This document shows positions 1-7,780 of a stretch of DNA of 41,803 nucleotides, piece after piece. Positions within the stretch are counted from its first letter, which is position 1. Every line of letters begins with the position of its first letter. Origin of the DNA: DATDAW01 sp036524675 (GTDB taxonomy: Bacteria; Verrucomicrobiota; Verrucomicrobiia; Chthoniobacterales; DASVRZ01); assembly GCA_036524675.1 (NCBI GenBank), contig DATDBU010000045.1, forward strand, positions 1-41,803. The letters are read 5' to 3'. The position numbers and the translations under genes are program-made. The notes beneath the pieces were generated by a model. The model ran no database searches and had not been told where the DNA came from. It saw only the letters and a list, made by a program, of their open reading frames with translations.

Positions 1-779
1 CGGCGGTTTACGGTTTGGGGCATTCCGAGGAGCTCGTGGCGAAGGCGCTCGCAACATGGGAAGGGCCGAAACCGTATGTTTTTACGAAGTGCGGCATGAT
101 CTGGGATGTAAAGGGCGAGGTGGACTACTCGTTGAAGGCGGAATCCATCCGGCTCGAAGTCGAAAACAGCCTTCGCCGACTCAAGGTGGATGCGATCGAT
201 TTGTATCAAATCCACTGGCCCGCCGACGATTTAAATGAAACGCTTGAGGGCTGGACGGAGCTGGCCAGGCTCAAGGCCGCGGGTAAACTTCGCCATATCG
301 GTGTGTCCAATTTCACGCTTGAAGAACTCCACCAGGCGTATGAGATAGCGCCGATTACCTCTTTGCAGCCGCCGTATTCGCTCATTTCCCGGAGTATCGA
401 GGACGAAATCCTGCCATGGACTATGGCGAATGGAGTCGGCGTGATCGTTTACTCACCGATGGGTTCCGGTTTGCTTGCGGGAAAAATGACGCGGGAACGC
501 GCTCTGAGCCTGCCGCGTCAAGACTGGCGCAGCCGGAATTTGCAATTTCAAGAGCCGCAACTTTCCAAAAACCTTGCTCTGGCCGACCGGCTTGCCGCGA
601 TCGGTAAAAAGCATGGGGCGTCTGCCGGCGAAGTCGCCATTGCGTGGACGTTGAAAAATACTGCCGTCACCGCCGCCATCGCCGGTGCGCGCGACGCGTA
701 TCAGGTCGAGGGCAACATCGGCGGAGCCGATCTCACGCTGACGCTGGAAGAAATCGCTGAGATCGAAGCGCAGGTTTAG
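1..779 (+). CDS. Aldo/keto reductase, 5' end outside the window
   Basis: This is an NADPH-dependent aldo/keto reductase (TIM-barrel, cytosolic) that reduces aldehydes or ketones to alcohols. The reading frame is open from the first bases (A-V-Y-G-L-G-H-S-E-E...), so the first TTG at 15 is not the true start and the N-terminus lies upstream. Three of the four family catalytic residues can be seen: the Tyr in VYG, the Lys in FTKCG and the His in YQIHWP; the Asp would lie upstream. The HIGVSNF motif and the C-terminal cofactor-binding stretch (AIAGAR, QVEGN) are typical of the YajO/Tas-type branch. The gene ends at a TAG at 777-779. The substrate cannot be read from the sequence and there is no clear operon partner. 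Confidence 0.93.
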   Translation, partial: AVYGLGHSEELVAKALATWEGPKPYVFTKCGMIWDVKGEVDYSLKAESIRLEVENSLRRLKVDAIDLYQIHWPADDLNETLEGWTELARLKAAGKLRHIGVSNFTLEELHQAYEIAPITSLQPPYSLISRSIEDEILPWTMANGVGVIVYSPMGSGLLAGKMTRERALSLPRQDWRSRNLQFQEPQLSKNLALADRLAAIGKKHGASAGEVAIAWTLKNTAVTAAIAGARDAYQVEGNIGGADLTLTLEEIAEIEAQV

Positions 780-1026
780 ATCGGGGTATTGGGCCGATTA
801 ACCACCAGGCACCAAGAGCACCGGGGGAAGGAGGTGAATGGTGATAGGTGAATGGTAGACGGACGACCTAGTCAGCAATCCATAGATATTGCCTGCAGCT
901 TTGCCATTTCCACCGCAGCCGTAAGGCGCCGGTGTCATCGTGCGCGATGTCGCGCATTCAGGGCCTCCGAAGAATGCAAGCGGATCCAGCGATGCGTGCG
1001 ATATTTCCATGTAACCAACGTTGCGC
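780..1026. other. Intergenic stretch with short tandem repeats
   Basis: No convincing gene is seen here. At about 801-822 there is a degenerate run of ACCA/CACC-type units. At 834-861 there are four consecutive 7-bp units (GTGAATG, GTGATAG, GTGAATG, GTAGACG). The promoter of the downstream phosphoribosyltransferase should lie here, but I cannot pick one with confidence. Confidence 0.5.
834..861. repeat. Heptamer tandem repeat (GTGAATG-type)
   Basis: Four head-to-tail 7-bp units: GTGAATG, GTGATAG, GTGAATG and a degenerate GTAGACG. A related heptamer array (GTGATCG, GTGATTG, GTGAAAC, GTGATTG) occurs at 36736-36763, so the unit seems to be a recurring intergenic element of this genome. Confidence 0.6.
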
Positions 1027-1671
1027 ATGAGATTCCAGGATCGTCGCGCTGCCGGCCGCGCGCTGGCTGGTCAATTAGGGAATTATGCGAACCGTCCTGA
1101 TGTGACGGTGCTGGGGTTACCGCGTGGAGGTGTCCCTGTTGCGTTTGAGGTCGCCACGAGGCTTGGAGCCCCTCTCGACGTCTGCCTGGTGCGAAAACTT
1201 GGCGTTCCGGGATATCGTGAACTGGCTTTCGGCGCGATTGCACCGGGAGGTGTGCGGGTAATTAATCCTGACGTTTTTGATCGCCTGGACAATGGACCTC
1301 AGATTTTGGAGGAGGTGACTTCAAAGGAAACGGAAGTCTTAAAGCAGCGCGAACGGCTTTACCGCGGCGAGCGCCCTCCGTTGGATTTAAAAAACCGAAC
1401 GGTAATCCTGGTGGATGATGGCATGGCGACCGGAGCGACGATGCGCGCGGCTGTAGCCGTAATGCCGACTCTCGGTGCAGCCCGAACAGTCGTAGCCGTG
1501 CCGGTAGCTCCGCCGGACACGGTCTCCGAATTGCGTTCTCAAGTCGATGACATCGTGTGCTGCCTGGTTTCTGAGTATTTCTCCGCCGTAAGCCAGTTTT
1601 ACATCGAGTTCTCCCAGACCACGGACGAAGAAGTGCAATGGTTTCTCAAGCGGTCACAGGTTTCCGAATGA
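1027..1671 (+). CDS. Phosphoribosyltransferase family protein
   Basis: A type I phosphoribosyltransferase of the COG1926 kind, an orphan group distinct from the well-characterised nucleotide-salvage enzymes. The PRPP-binding loop is clear at residues 126-139 (VILVDDGMATGATM), with the two adjacent acidic residues at 130-131. An N-terminal GLPRGGVPVAFEVA segment (around residue 30) supplies the second phosphate-binding loop. I start at ATG 1027; a TTG at 1021 would add two residues, and neither has a strong ribosome-binding site. Length is 214 residues, usual for the family. The specific base or substrate cannot be predicted. The gene stands alone and converges with the minus-strand gene ending at 1711. 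Confidence 0.88.
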   Translation: MRFQDRRAAGRALAGQLGNYANRPDVTVLGLPRGGVPVAFEVATRLGAPLDVCLVRKLGVPGYRELAFGAIAPGGVRVINPDVFDRLDNGPQILEEVTSKETEVLKQRERLYRGERPPLDLKNRTVILVDDGMATGATMRAAVAVMPTLGAARTVVAVPVAPPDTVSELRSQVDDIVCCLVSEYFSAVSQFYIEFSQTTDEEVQWFLKRSQVSE

Positions 1672-1710
1672 ACTTCGGAGGATCGGCGGAGCGCCCGCTG
1701 TGGCTTGTGG

Positions 1711-2124
1711 TTACCTTTTCTTCCTATGGCGGAGCTTGTCCGTCCATTCGTTGACCTGCTCGGTGACAAGCCGCTGCAAGGTCGGCCTCAGGAATTGAAA
1801 GGCAAGACCTGTAGCTGCGAGGATCAGACCTTTCTTTGGGGCCCTGGTCGGTTTGGAAGCGATTTTTGCCGTTCCTTTGGATGTCTCAGGCACGGTTACA
1901 TACACTTTCTTTCTGCGAGCGGGGATTTGCGAAATAAACCATCCGACAGCCGTGGCAGCGCCAACCCAAATTGAGGGATGCGATCGAACTGCGTTTTCGA
2001 ATTTTCCGCAAAAATCGAGTGCGTTACGCAAGTTGGTGCTGTACGAGGTGAGCGCCGAGCGGGAGTTGCCGGCGGCAGCGATCAATTCGCTGATGCGTTT
2101 TTCGTGGTCTTGCGAGTGAGCCAT
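1711..2124 (-). CDS. YqjK-like small envelope protein
   Basis: A 137-residue protein with a charged N-terminal helix (HEKRISELIAAAGNSRSAL), one weak hydrophobic stretch around residues 48-65 (HPSIWVGAATAVGWFISQ), a basic linker and a second amphipathic or hydrophobic segment near residue 100 (LILAATGLAFQFLRP). By size, organisation and position it resembles E. coli YqjK, the third gene of yqjD-yqjE-yqjK; similarity at residue level is modest, so the family call is inference. Its start overlaps the end of the holin-like gene by 43 bases in another frame, which suggests translational coupling. Probably an inner-membrane-associated structural or stress protein with no enzymatic role. Confidence 0.7.
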   Translation of the reverse strand: MAHSQDHEKRISELIAAAGNSRSALTSYSTNLRNALDFCGKFENAVRSHPSIWVGAATAVGWFISQIPARRKKVYVTVPETSKGTAKIASKPTRAPKKGLILAATGLAFQFLRPTLQRLVTEQVNEWTDKLRHRKKR

Positions 2125-2540
2125 GCGCTATCTTTTTTGAGTTCGGCAATCGTGACGGGAAACCATTTCCCTTTGAGGGAAGCCCACGACAGTAGCACGC
2201 CAACAATTCCTACAATGATGAGGGCGACTGCCGTTAAGAAAAGAGCCCATCCCCATCCCCATTTCGCAACTTCAGCGAGCACGTAGATGAGGCTCAGGCT
2301 TAGATAGAGTGAGGCGAATGCCATCGAGAACGCGGCGACTGCTACGAATATCAAGATTCGGATGATTTTGCGGACAGCGGCCTTCGATTCGATGCCTGCC
2401 AGCTCAGTGCGGACCAGGAAATAATCGTGGAAACCCTGCAGCCAAGCCTGAAACGACGCGAGGATGCCGGAAAAGCCGGCCTGCTTTTTTGTGTCGTCCG
2501 GTTTGGGGGTGTTCGTCGGGGAGGGCTGTGGATCAGGCAT
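2082..2540 (-). CDS. Phage-holin-family membrane protein (YqjE-like)
   Basis: A 152-residue inner-membrane protein of the Phage_holin_3_6/YqjE family. The N-terminus is Pro-rich and disordered (residues 1-20), followed by an amphipathic helix (WLQGFHDYFLVRTELAGIE). Two adjacent transmembrane helices lie at about 59-90 and 95-120, and the C-terminus is short and charged. Despite the family name, such chromosomal genes are not prophage remnants: they sit beside DUF883 genes in many proteobacteria and are linked to stationary-phase or envelope stress. Here it is the middle gene of a minus-strand trio, downstream of the DUF883 protein and overlapping the YqjK-like gene. It starts at ATG 2540. Confidence 0.82.
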   Translation of the reverse strand: MPDPQPSPTNTPKPDDTKKQAGFSGILASFQAWLQGFHDYFLVRTELAGIESKAAVRKIIRILIFVAVAAFSMAFASLYLSLSLIYVLAEVAKWGWGWALFLTAVALIIVGIVGVLLSWASLKGKWFPVTIAELKKDSAWLTRKTTKNASAN

Positions 2541-2650
2541 GAAACGTTTGTGTTAGAGCGAGTTCGGCGCGGAATGAGCCGAGCCTAACGAATCAATGCA
2601 GTCAACCGCAAACAACGGGTGTCCTCTCTTGGCAGTGGTACCGTTACTTT

Positions 2651-3121
2651 TTACTTTTTGCTGGCGCGAAGAAGCAGTCCGATCAGGAAGCCAATACCGA
2701 GAGCAATCAGAATGGCCTGGGTTGGATTTTCTTTTACGTAGATTTCGCTATCCGCATGGACAGTTTGGGCCTTGGTTTTCGCCTGGGCGTACTGGGCTTT
2801 CCCTTGCTCGGTGAGTTCGGCTTTCTTGGCGTCGAACGCAGCTTTGGCATCGTGATATTTGGCCGTGGCGGCGGCTTTGGCGTCCTGGAACTTCGCCGTG
2901 CCAACGTTCTTGAGCTCGTTGTATTTGGCTGTTCCGGCGGATTTGAGTTCGTCTGCTTTGGCGGTTGCCACTGCCTTTAAGTCTTCGGCTTTAGTAACGG
3001 CGGCGTCTTTCAAGTTCGTGACGGCATCCTTTACGGAGTCAATCTTCGCCTTGATATCGGAATCGGAGGCTGGATTGTCGACGGAGGGAAGTGGATCTGC
3101 GGAAATGTTTTCGTCGGGCAT
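2651..3121 (-). CDS. DUF883/YqjD-like membrane-anchored protein with 11-residue repeats
   Basis: A 156-residue protein. I use the ATG at 3121 (MPDENIS) in preference to the TTG nine bases upstream. Residues 42-118 form seven consecutive 11-residue units with the pattern T-A-K-(Y/F/A)-x-(E/D)-(L/A)-K-x-x-(G/A), a LEA-group-3-like amphipathic helix. The C-terminus (ENPTQAILIALGIGFLIGLL, then RASKK) is the classic DUF883 transmembrane anchor with its glycine pattern. YqjD and ElaB of E. coli are inner-membrane proteins that associate with stationary-phase ribosomes. Here the anchor is conserved but the soluble part is an extended Lys/Ala repeat, suggesting a long helix against the membrane or desiccation-type protection (inference). 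It is the first gene of the yqjDEK-like trio. Confidence 0.85.
   Translation of the reverse strand: MPDENISADPLPSVDNPASDSDIKAKIDSVKDAVTNLKDAAVTKAEDLKAVATAKADELKSAGTAKYNELKNVGTAKFQDAKAAATAKYHDAKAAFDAKKAELTEQGKAQYAQAKTKAQTVHADSEIYVKENPTQAILIALGIGFLIGLLLRASKK
2768..2998 (-). repeat. Seven 33-bp coding repeats (11-residue LEA-like units)
   Basis: Within the DUF883-like gene, residues 42-118 divide cleanly into seven 11-residue units. Examples are TAKADELKSAG, TAKYNELKNVG, TAKFQDAKAAA and TAKYHDAKAAF. The protein periodicity is strict, whereas the DNA units have diverged. Confidence 0.8.
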
Positions 3122-3251
3122 AAGAGTCAAAAGGTTGCGTGGTTGTGTATGTTAGCGGGCTGCATTTACCTCGGAAGCCCCTATCTCCTGCAAGGCCATC
3201 TTGGCATTCTCCGGCACAGGAATCAACGTAGCGTTCTCAAAAAAAGGTCGT

Positions 3252-3470
3252 TCATTTTTCGCGGAAGATGATGCGCGCTTTACTGAGATCGTAGGGTGAG
3301 AGTTCGACTTCCACCTTGTCTCCGGGAACGATCCGGATGAAGTGCTTGCGCATCTTGCCGCTGATGTGGGCGAGGACGTTGACCCCGTTGGGTAAGTCCA
3401 CCCGAAACATCGTGCCGGGCAGGACAGCGGTGACGGTTCCCTCGGTCTTGATCGCATCTTCCTTGGACAT
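3252..3470 (-). CDS. infA: Translation initiation factor IF-1
   Basis: A 72-residue OB-fold protein that binds the ribosomal A site and modulates IF-2 and IF-3 during initiation. The sequence runs from MSKEDAIKTEGTV to ...YDLSKARIIFREK and carries the family hallmarks: the E-G-x-V start of strand 1, the LPNG/HISGKMRKHFIRI loop and GDKVEVELSPYDL near the C-terminus. Length is exactly usual for the family. It lies 51 bp downstream of the luxC-like gene in the same direction and may be co-transcribed with it. It is not inside a ribosomal-protein operon, which is common outside Firmicutes. Confidence 0.97.
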   Translation of the reverse strand: MSKEDAIKTEGTVTAVLPGTMFRVDLPNGVNVLAHISGKMRKHFIRIVPGDKVEVELSPYDLSKARIIFREK

Positions 3471-3521
3471 GGCGCGGAGGGTAACAGGGGAACAGAAAAC
3501 GTAAAACCCAAACTGAAGCAG

Positions 3522-4577
3522 CTAACCGGCGTCCATCCAGCGCACGAGCCGGCCAAGAGCCGGGAAGCCGTCCTGATGCCAGGTGGGCAGGGGGAATTGC
3601 ATCTTGCCGATCGGACAAAGGCGGGAAGCACCGAGACTGGTGCACAGGTGGATGTTTTCCGATGTAAACGGCCAGAGACCCAACGTGCTGAGGCTGGTCG
3701 CGAGTGATCCGATTTCAGGAGATCTTGAAAATGGGAGGATCAGGACGTGGCGGTGGAGGCAAGTCAACTGTGGGGCCGCCGGAGTTCCGTCGAAAGCAAC
3801 ATGCAGCCAGAACGCGACGCTATCGTGAACCGTGGCTTTCCATCGGTACATGTCGTGCCACTTCCGGATGGTTTGACGGTCCTCCAAGGACAGATTGGCG
3901 GTTGTCTGGTCGCGGGGCTCCGATTCGATTGCCGCATTAAGCTTTGCGGCGTAGAGCCGGGGATCCACGCAATCGTGCACGAAAACGATCTGCGGCGAAA
4001 GACATCCCATTTGATCATACAAACATACGTCCCGGGCCAGCAGGGGCACGCTCTCGAAAGCCGGGTCTTCGAAAACGATCGCGCCGCTCCACTTGTTGCC
4101 GTAGCCTGCGAAAATCTGGTTGGCGGACGTTTTCTGGCGGAGAAGTTCAACGGTTTCGTCCGTGCCGAAGACAATCACCGCATCAGCGGTTTCCAGCCAG
4201 TCCCCCGGCAGATTGCGGGATGTCTGGATGCGTTCGGCGAGTTGGAGTGGCAATCCGGAGATCCACTCCTCAAGCCGCGGTAGTCCGGACGAAGGGAGCT
4301 TGCAGAGATTGTGCGAGCCGAGGATTAGCCCGCGAATCAGGCTTTGCAACCCCGCCTGCGCCGTATTTCCGGCAATAACGTGGAGGATGCGTTTCGGCGC
4401 GATCGCCCTGGAAAAGGCGCCGCTTCGCCCGCGATTAATGCATTCATCCAGAGCAACTTGTGAACCGAGTTCGCTGACGAGCAAATCTGCGAGCGCGGAA
4501 GCATTCGCGAATGCGCCAAGCTCTGGAAACCGTTGCGAAGCGGTGGCAATGAGGGAAATCCGTTCCAGAGCGGTCAT
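3522..4577 (-). CDS. luxC: LuxC-like acyl-CoA/acyl-protein reductase
   Basis: An aldehyde-dehydrogenase-fold acyl reductase of the LuxC family (Pfam LuxC). It reduces an activated fatty acyl group to a fatty aldehyde with NADPH, through an acyl-Cys intermediate. Family features include the HVIAGNTAQAGLQSLIRGLI segment (66-85), the VIVFGTDETVELLR cofactor region (134-147) and the likely catalytic Cys192 in the DQMGCLSPQ motif. At 351 residues it is shorter than Vibrio LuxC (about 480) and matches the shorter version seen in non-luminous bacteria. Its ATG overlaps the stop of the LuxE-like gene as ATGA, so the two are translationally coupled and probably form one complex. No luciferase genes are nearby; the product may feed lipid or polyketide-like metabolism (inference). 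Confidence 0.85.
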   Translation of the reverse strand: MTALERISLIATASQRFPELGAFANASALADLLVSELGSQVALDECINRGRSGAFSRAIAPKRILHVIAGNTAQAGLQSLIRGLILGSHNLCKLPSSGLPRLEEWISGLPLQLAERIQTSRNLPGDWLETADAVIVFGTDETVELLRQKTSANQIFAGYGNKWSGAIVFEDPAFESVPLLARDVCLYDQMGCLSPQIVFVHDCVDPRLYAAKLNAAIESEPRDQTTANLSLEDRQTIRKWHDMYRWKATVHDSVAFWLHVAFDGTPAAPQLTCLHRHVLILPFSRSPEIGSLATSLSTLGLWPFTSENIHLCTSLGASRLCPIGKMQFPLPTWHQDGFPALGRLVRWMDAG

Positions 4578-5590
4578 CGGCCCAGCATTTCATCCACGGC
4601 TCGCGAGCAGCCTCGAGCAACTGCAGCTGGGTCGCGACCGAGCAACAGAAAACCTTCGTCGCCAAGGTCTTGTGCAAGGTCTTCTGTCAGGATCGCCACT
4701 GCTGAGCCGACGTTTGCGAGATCGAAAAGCTGCAACACACCCCGTTCGCCAGGAGCTACGGGCTGGCCTGTTGCTGGATCAATCACACGGAATCGAATCC
4801 ATGGCCCTCCCCGGTGCGGATTTCCCACGCCGCGGGCGTAAAACTGCGAGGAGAGTTCTGTCATGCCGTATTCGTTAACGAGCGATTTCGCAGGCAGCGC
4901 AAAGAACTCCGCGAGCTGGTCGTAAAAAGCCGCTTTTTCCAACATGCGTCCGCTGCCTTTATATCCACCGGTTTCCATCACAAGGCTTCCTGGGGGCAGA
5001 GGCATTGGAGCGTTCTCCCGTTCCATCCAGTTCAAAAAGGCGAGCGCGGTTCCAAGCAGCATCACGGGACGATCCTCAGTCCCCAATTCGCTCCTTAACC
5101 GACCGGATTTGAGCGCACCGTGCTCGATAAAAAAGCGTTTGGAGAAGCGTCCCATCATGTGTGCCAGCGATGAATGGGGAGCATCGGAAGGATTCGGTGT
5201 GAGACAATACGCCGGGAAATGGGGTAAACCGGCGTGGTTCCACCCAGCGCTAATCGCTGCTTCGTAAAGGGTCAAATCCGCAAAAAAATGGGAACCGTAG
5301 CCCTCTCCAGTGGTCCCGCTGGTCCGAAACTCCCGAATCGCTGCGGAATGCGGAAAGGTCGTCAGCCGTGAGAGCTTGAACGCCTGCTGCGGCACGGCGG
5401 GGATTTTCTCCCAATTATCGAGAGACTCCGGGACGCCATTGTATTCGCAAAATTGCCGGAACGGTTCGTTGAATTGCCGTTGAAATCGGAACACTTCAAG
5501 CGCCAGCTCCTCGAATACACCGGCCCGGTTTTCGATAAAATCCAGGACGTGCTTTTCGAGGGAGCGATATTCCGTCTGCCAGTCCGTCAT
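4574..5590 (-). CDS. luxE: LuxE-like acyl-protein synthetase (fatty-acid activating)
   Basis: A LuxE-family acyl-protein synthetase, related to the PaaK/acyl-adenylate superfamily. It activates a fatty acid with ATP and passes the acyl group to an internal Cys and then to LuxC. The adenylate-forming P-loop-like motif FRTSGTTG is at residues 88-95, and the VNEYGMTELSSQFYA stretch corresponds to the family's YGxTE motif. I chose ATG 5590 (MTDWQTEY); a GTG at 5617 would add nine residues with no better ribosome-binding site. Length is 338 residues, close to the family norm (about 370). Gene order luxE-luxC with a 4-bp overlap supports a dedicated fatty-acid reductase complex. The promoter must lie in the 109-bp gap to the divergent helicase gene. 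Confidence 0.85.
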   Translation of the reverse strand: MTDWQTEYRSLEKHVLDFIENRAGVFEELALEVFRFQRQFNEPFRQFCEYNGVPESLDNWEKIPAVPQQAFKLSRLTTFPHSAAIREFRTSGTTGEGYGSHFFADLTLYEAAISAGWNHAGLPHFPAYCLTPNPSDAPHSSLAHMMGRFSKRFFIEHGALKSGRLRSELGTEDRPVMLLGTALAFLNWMERENAPMPLPPGSLVMETGGYKGSGRMLEKAAFYDQLAEFFALPAKSLVNEYGMTELSSQFYARGVGNPHRGGPWIRFRVIDPATGQPVAPGERGVLQLFDLANVGSAVAILTEDLAQDLGDEGFLLLGRDPAAVARGCSRAVDEMLGR

Positions 5591-5699
5591 GCCGAACAAT
5601 AACACACGATTTCGCACGGGCGCCTAGGCGGGCAAGGGGACCGTTTCAGCCGGAGACATCAAAACTGGCAGACTGTAAAACTCGGGGTTTGCGTTTGCG

Positions 5700-7724
5700 G
5701 TGAGCGAAATAGATGATTCGTCTTGGATGGCCCGAAAATACACCCTGCATAGCACGCCCGCATTTCAGAGCGGGTCGGGGATCGACTATGCGGCGGAACT
5801 GAATGAGCAGCAGCTTGCCGCTGTGACAGCGCCACCTGGACCGGCCTTGGTGATCGCGGGCGCTGGATCCGGCAAAACGCGGACACTTACCTATCGCGTC
5901 GCTTATTTGCTCGATAACGGCGTCGAACCTTCGAATATTTTACTCCTCACGTTTACCAACAAGGCGGCGCGCGAGATGGTCGGCCGCGTTTCAGAATTGG
6001 CGACAGGCGACTCGTCGCAAATTTGGGGCGGGACCTTTCACTCGATCGGTAACCGGATGTTACGCCGGTCGGCCCCGTTGCTCGGATTTAGACCTGGGTT
6101 TTCGATCATGGATCGTGATGATCAGGAGGAAATGCTCGATGCGGTGATCGGCTCCGCTGGCGTGGAAACGAGGGATGCGCGGTTTCCAAAGGCGGGCGTC
6201 CTGAGCGAAATTTTTTCCTACAGTCTAAACACGGGCCTTCCACTCGAAGAAGTCGTCGCAGATAAATATCCGTATTTCGTTGGTGTCATTCCGCGGATGG
6301 AAGAGGTCTGGGCCAAATACGAGGAGCGGAAAAAGGGGGCAAATTCGATGGACTTTGACGATTTGCTGGCGAAATCGCTTCAGCTCCTGCGCGAAAACCC
6401 GGCGCTGGCGGAAGAATACCAGCGGCGATTTCTTTATATCCTGGTCGATGAATATCAGGATACCAATCACATTCAGGCCGAGTTTATCGATTTCCTGGCG
6501 GCGCGACACAAGAGCGTGATGGTGGTGGGCGACGATGCGCAATCAATCTACTCGTGGCGTGGCGCGGATTTTCGGAACATTCTCGAATTCCCGAAGCGAT
6601 ACCCGGGAGCCAAAATTTATAAGATTGCCATCAACTACCGGTCGGTGCCGGAAGTTTTGGAAGTCGCCAATGCGGCGATCGCAGCGAATGCGCGGCAATT
6701 CCGCAAAGAGCTTACTTCGGCGCGCGAGGTCTGCGGCGTGAAGCCAGCTGTTGTGCCGCTGCAGGACAATAATCAGCAGGCCGCGTTCGTGGCGCAGCGC
6801 GTATTGGAATTGAATGAGGAAGGCGTTGATTTTGATGAAATCGCCATCCTCTACCGGGCGCACTACCATTCGATGGAAGTGCAGCTCGAGTTTACGCGCC
6901 GCGGAATTCCGTTTCAGATCACGAGCGGGCTACGGTTTTTCGAGCAGGCGCACGTCAAGGATGTGGCGGCATTTTTGAAGTTTGTTGTGAACCCAAATGA
7001 CGAGATCAGTTTCAAACGGATGGCGAAATTGTTGCCAGGCGTGGGAGCGAAAACTGCCGATAGCCATTGGGAAAATGTCCGGCGCGCTTTGGAAGGATTT
7101 CCATCGATGACTTTTAGAGAAGCGCTTGAGGCCTGTAAAGTCTCCCCCAAAACCAAGAAGAGTTGGACACAATTGGCCCATACTCTCGAAGAATTGGCAC
7201 CCGGCCGAAAACCCCTGCCGCCTTCAGAAATGATCGGGATCGTTCTCGAAGCTGTCTACGACGACTACATGAAGGACAAATTTCCGAATTACGAACAACG
7301 CCGCGAGGATTTGAACACGCTAATTAGCTTTTCCCGGCAGTTTGGGAATTCGGAGGAATTCCTTTCCCAACTTGCTTTGCTGAGCACGGCCGATTCCGAG
7401 ACAGGTCGGCGGGAAGCGACCGACGATGAGGTGGTTACGCTTTCCTCAATCCATCAGGCCAAAGGCCTGGAATGGAAGGCCGTGTTTCTGATCTGGATGG
7501 CCGACGGGATGTTTCCCGGAACACGTTCCCTGGACAATCCGAATACGTTGGAGGAGGAGCGGCGTCTGTTCTATGTCGGCGTTACGCGAGCCAAAGACGA
7601 GCTTTATATGACCTATCCCAACATGCGCATGAACGCTGGCTATGGTGAAATGTGGCAACGTCCCTCGCGTTTTCTAGCCGAAATTCCTGAGGAACTCGTC
7701 GAATCCTGGGATGTTGGAGTTTAA
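5700..7724 (+). CDS. UvrD/PcrA/Rep-type superfamily 1 DNA helicase
   Basis: An ATP-dependent 3'-5' DNA helicase of the UvrD/Rep family, used in nucleotide-excision repair, mismatch repair or replication restart. Motif I (Walker A, AGAGSGKT) ends at residue 60. Motif II (VDEYQDTN) is near 249-256, followed by motif III (GDDAQSIYSWRGA), motif IV (INYRS) and the C-terminal SIHQAKGLEWKAVFL and EEERRLFYVGVTRAK motifs. At 674 residues it lacks the longer C-terminal tail of PcrA/UvrD, closer to Rep in length. A GTG at 5700 is the longest start; an ATG at 5727 (MARKYTLHS) is equally plausible. It is divergent from luxE and lies 56 bp ahead of malQ. Confidence 0.93.
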   Translation: MSEIDDSSWMARKYTLHSTPAFQSGSGIDYAAELNEQQLAAVTAPPGPALVIAGAGSGKTRTLTYRVAYLLDNGVEPSNILLLTFTNKAAREMVGRVSELATGDSSQIWGGTFHSIGNRMLRRSAPLLGFRPGFSIMDRDDQEEMLDAVIGSAGVETRDARFPKAGVLSEIFSYSLNTGLPLEEVVADKYPYFVGVIPRMEEVWAKYEERKKGANSMDFDDLLAKSLQLLRENPALAEEYQRRFLYILVDEYQDTNHIQAEFIDFLAARHKSVMVVGDDAQSIYSWRGADFRNILEFPKRYPGAKIYKIAINYRSVPEVLEVANAAIAANARQFRKELTSAREVCGVKPAVVPLQDNNQQAAFVAQRVLELNEEGVDFDEIAILYRAHYHSMEVQLEFTRRGIPFQITSGLRFFEQAHVKDVAAFLKFVVNPNDEISFKRMAKLLPGVGAKTADSHWENVRRALEGFPSMTFREALEACKVSPKTKKSWTQLAHTLEELAPGRKPLPPSEMIGIVLEAVYDDYMKDKFPNYEQRREDLNTLISFSRQFGNSEEFLSQLALLSTADSETGRREATDDEVVTLSSIHQAKGLEWKAVFLIWMADGMFPGTRSLDNPNTLEEERRLFYVGVTRAKDELYMTYPNMRMNAGYGEMWQRPSRFLAEIPEELVESWDVGV

Positions 7725-7780
7725 AAGAGCCTCGCGCGTGATTCTGAACCCTGAAATCGTAACGTTAAACTCGAAACCAA

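Noticed and set aside
2082..2540. Prophage holin
   Set aside because: The holin family name is shared with chromosomal YqjE; the neighbours are DUF883 and infA, not phage genes.
3152..3631. Long minus-strand frame overlapping infA and the luxC-like 3' end
   Set aside because: It overlaps two well-supported genes in other frames and has low-complexity Pro/Ser/Arg-rich composition typical of an antiphase frame in GC-rich DNA.
3522..5590. Bioluminescence operon
   Set aside because: luxC-like and luxE-like genes are present but no luxA, luxB or luxD, so light production cannot be inferred from this window.
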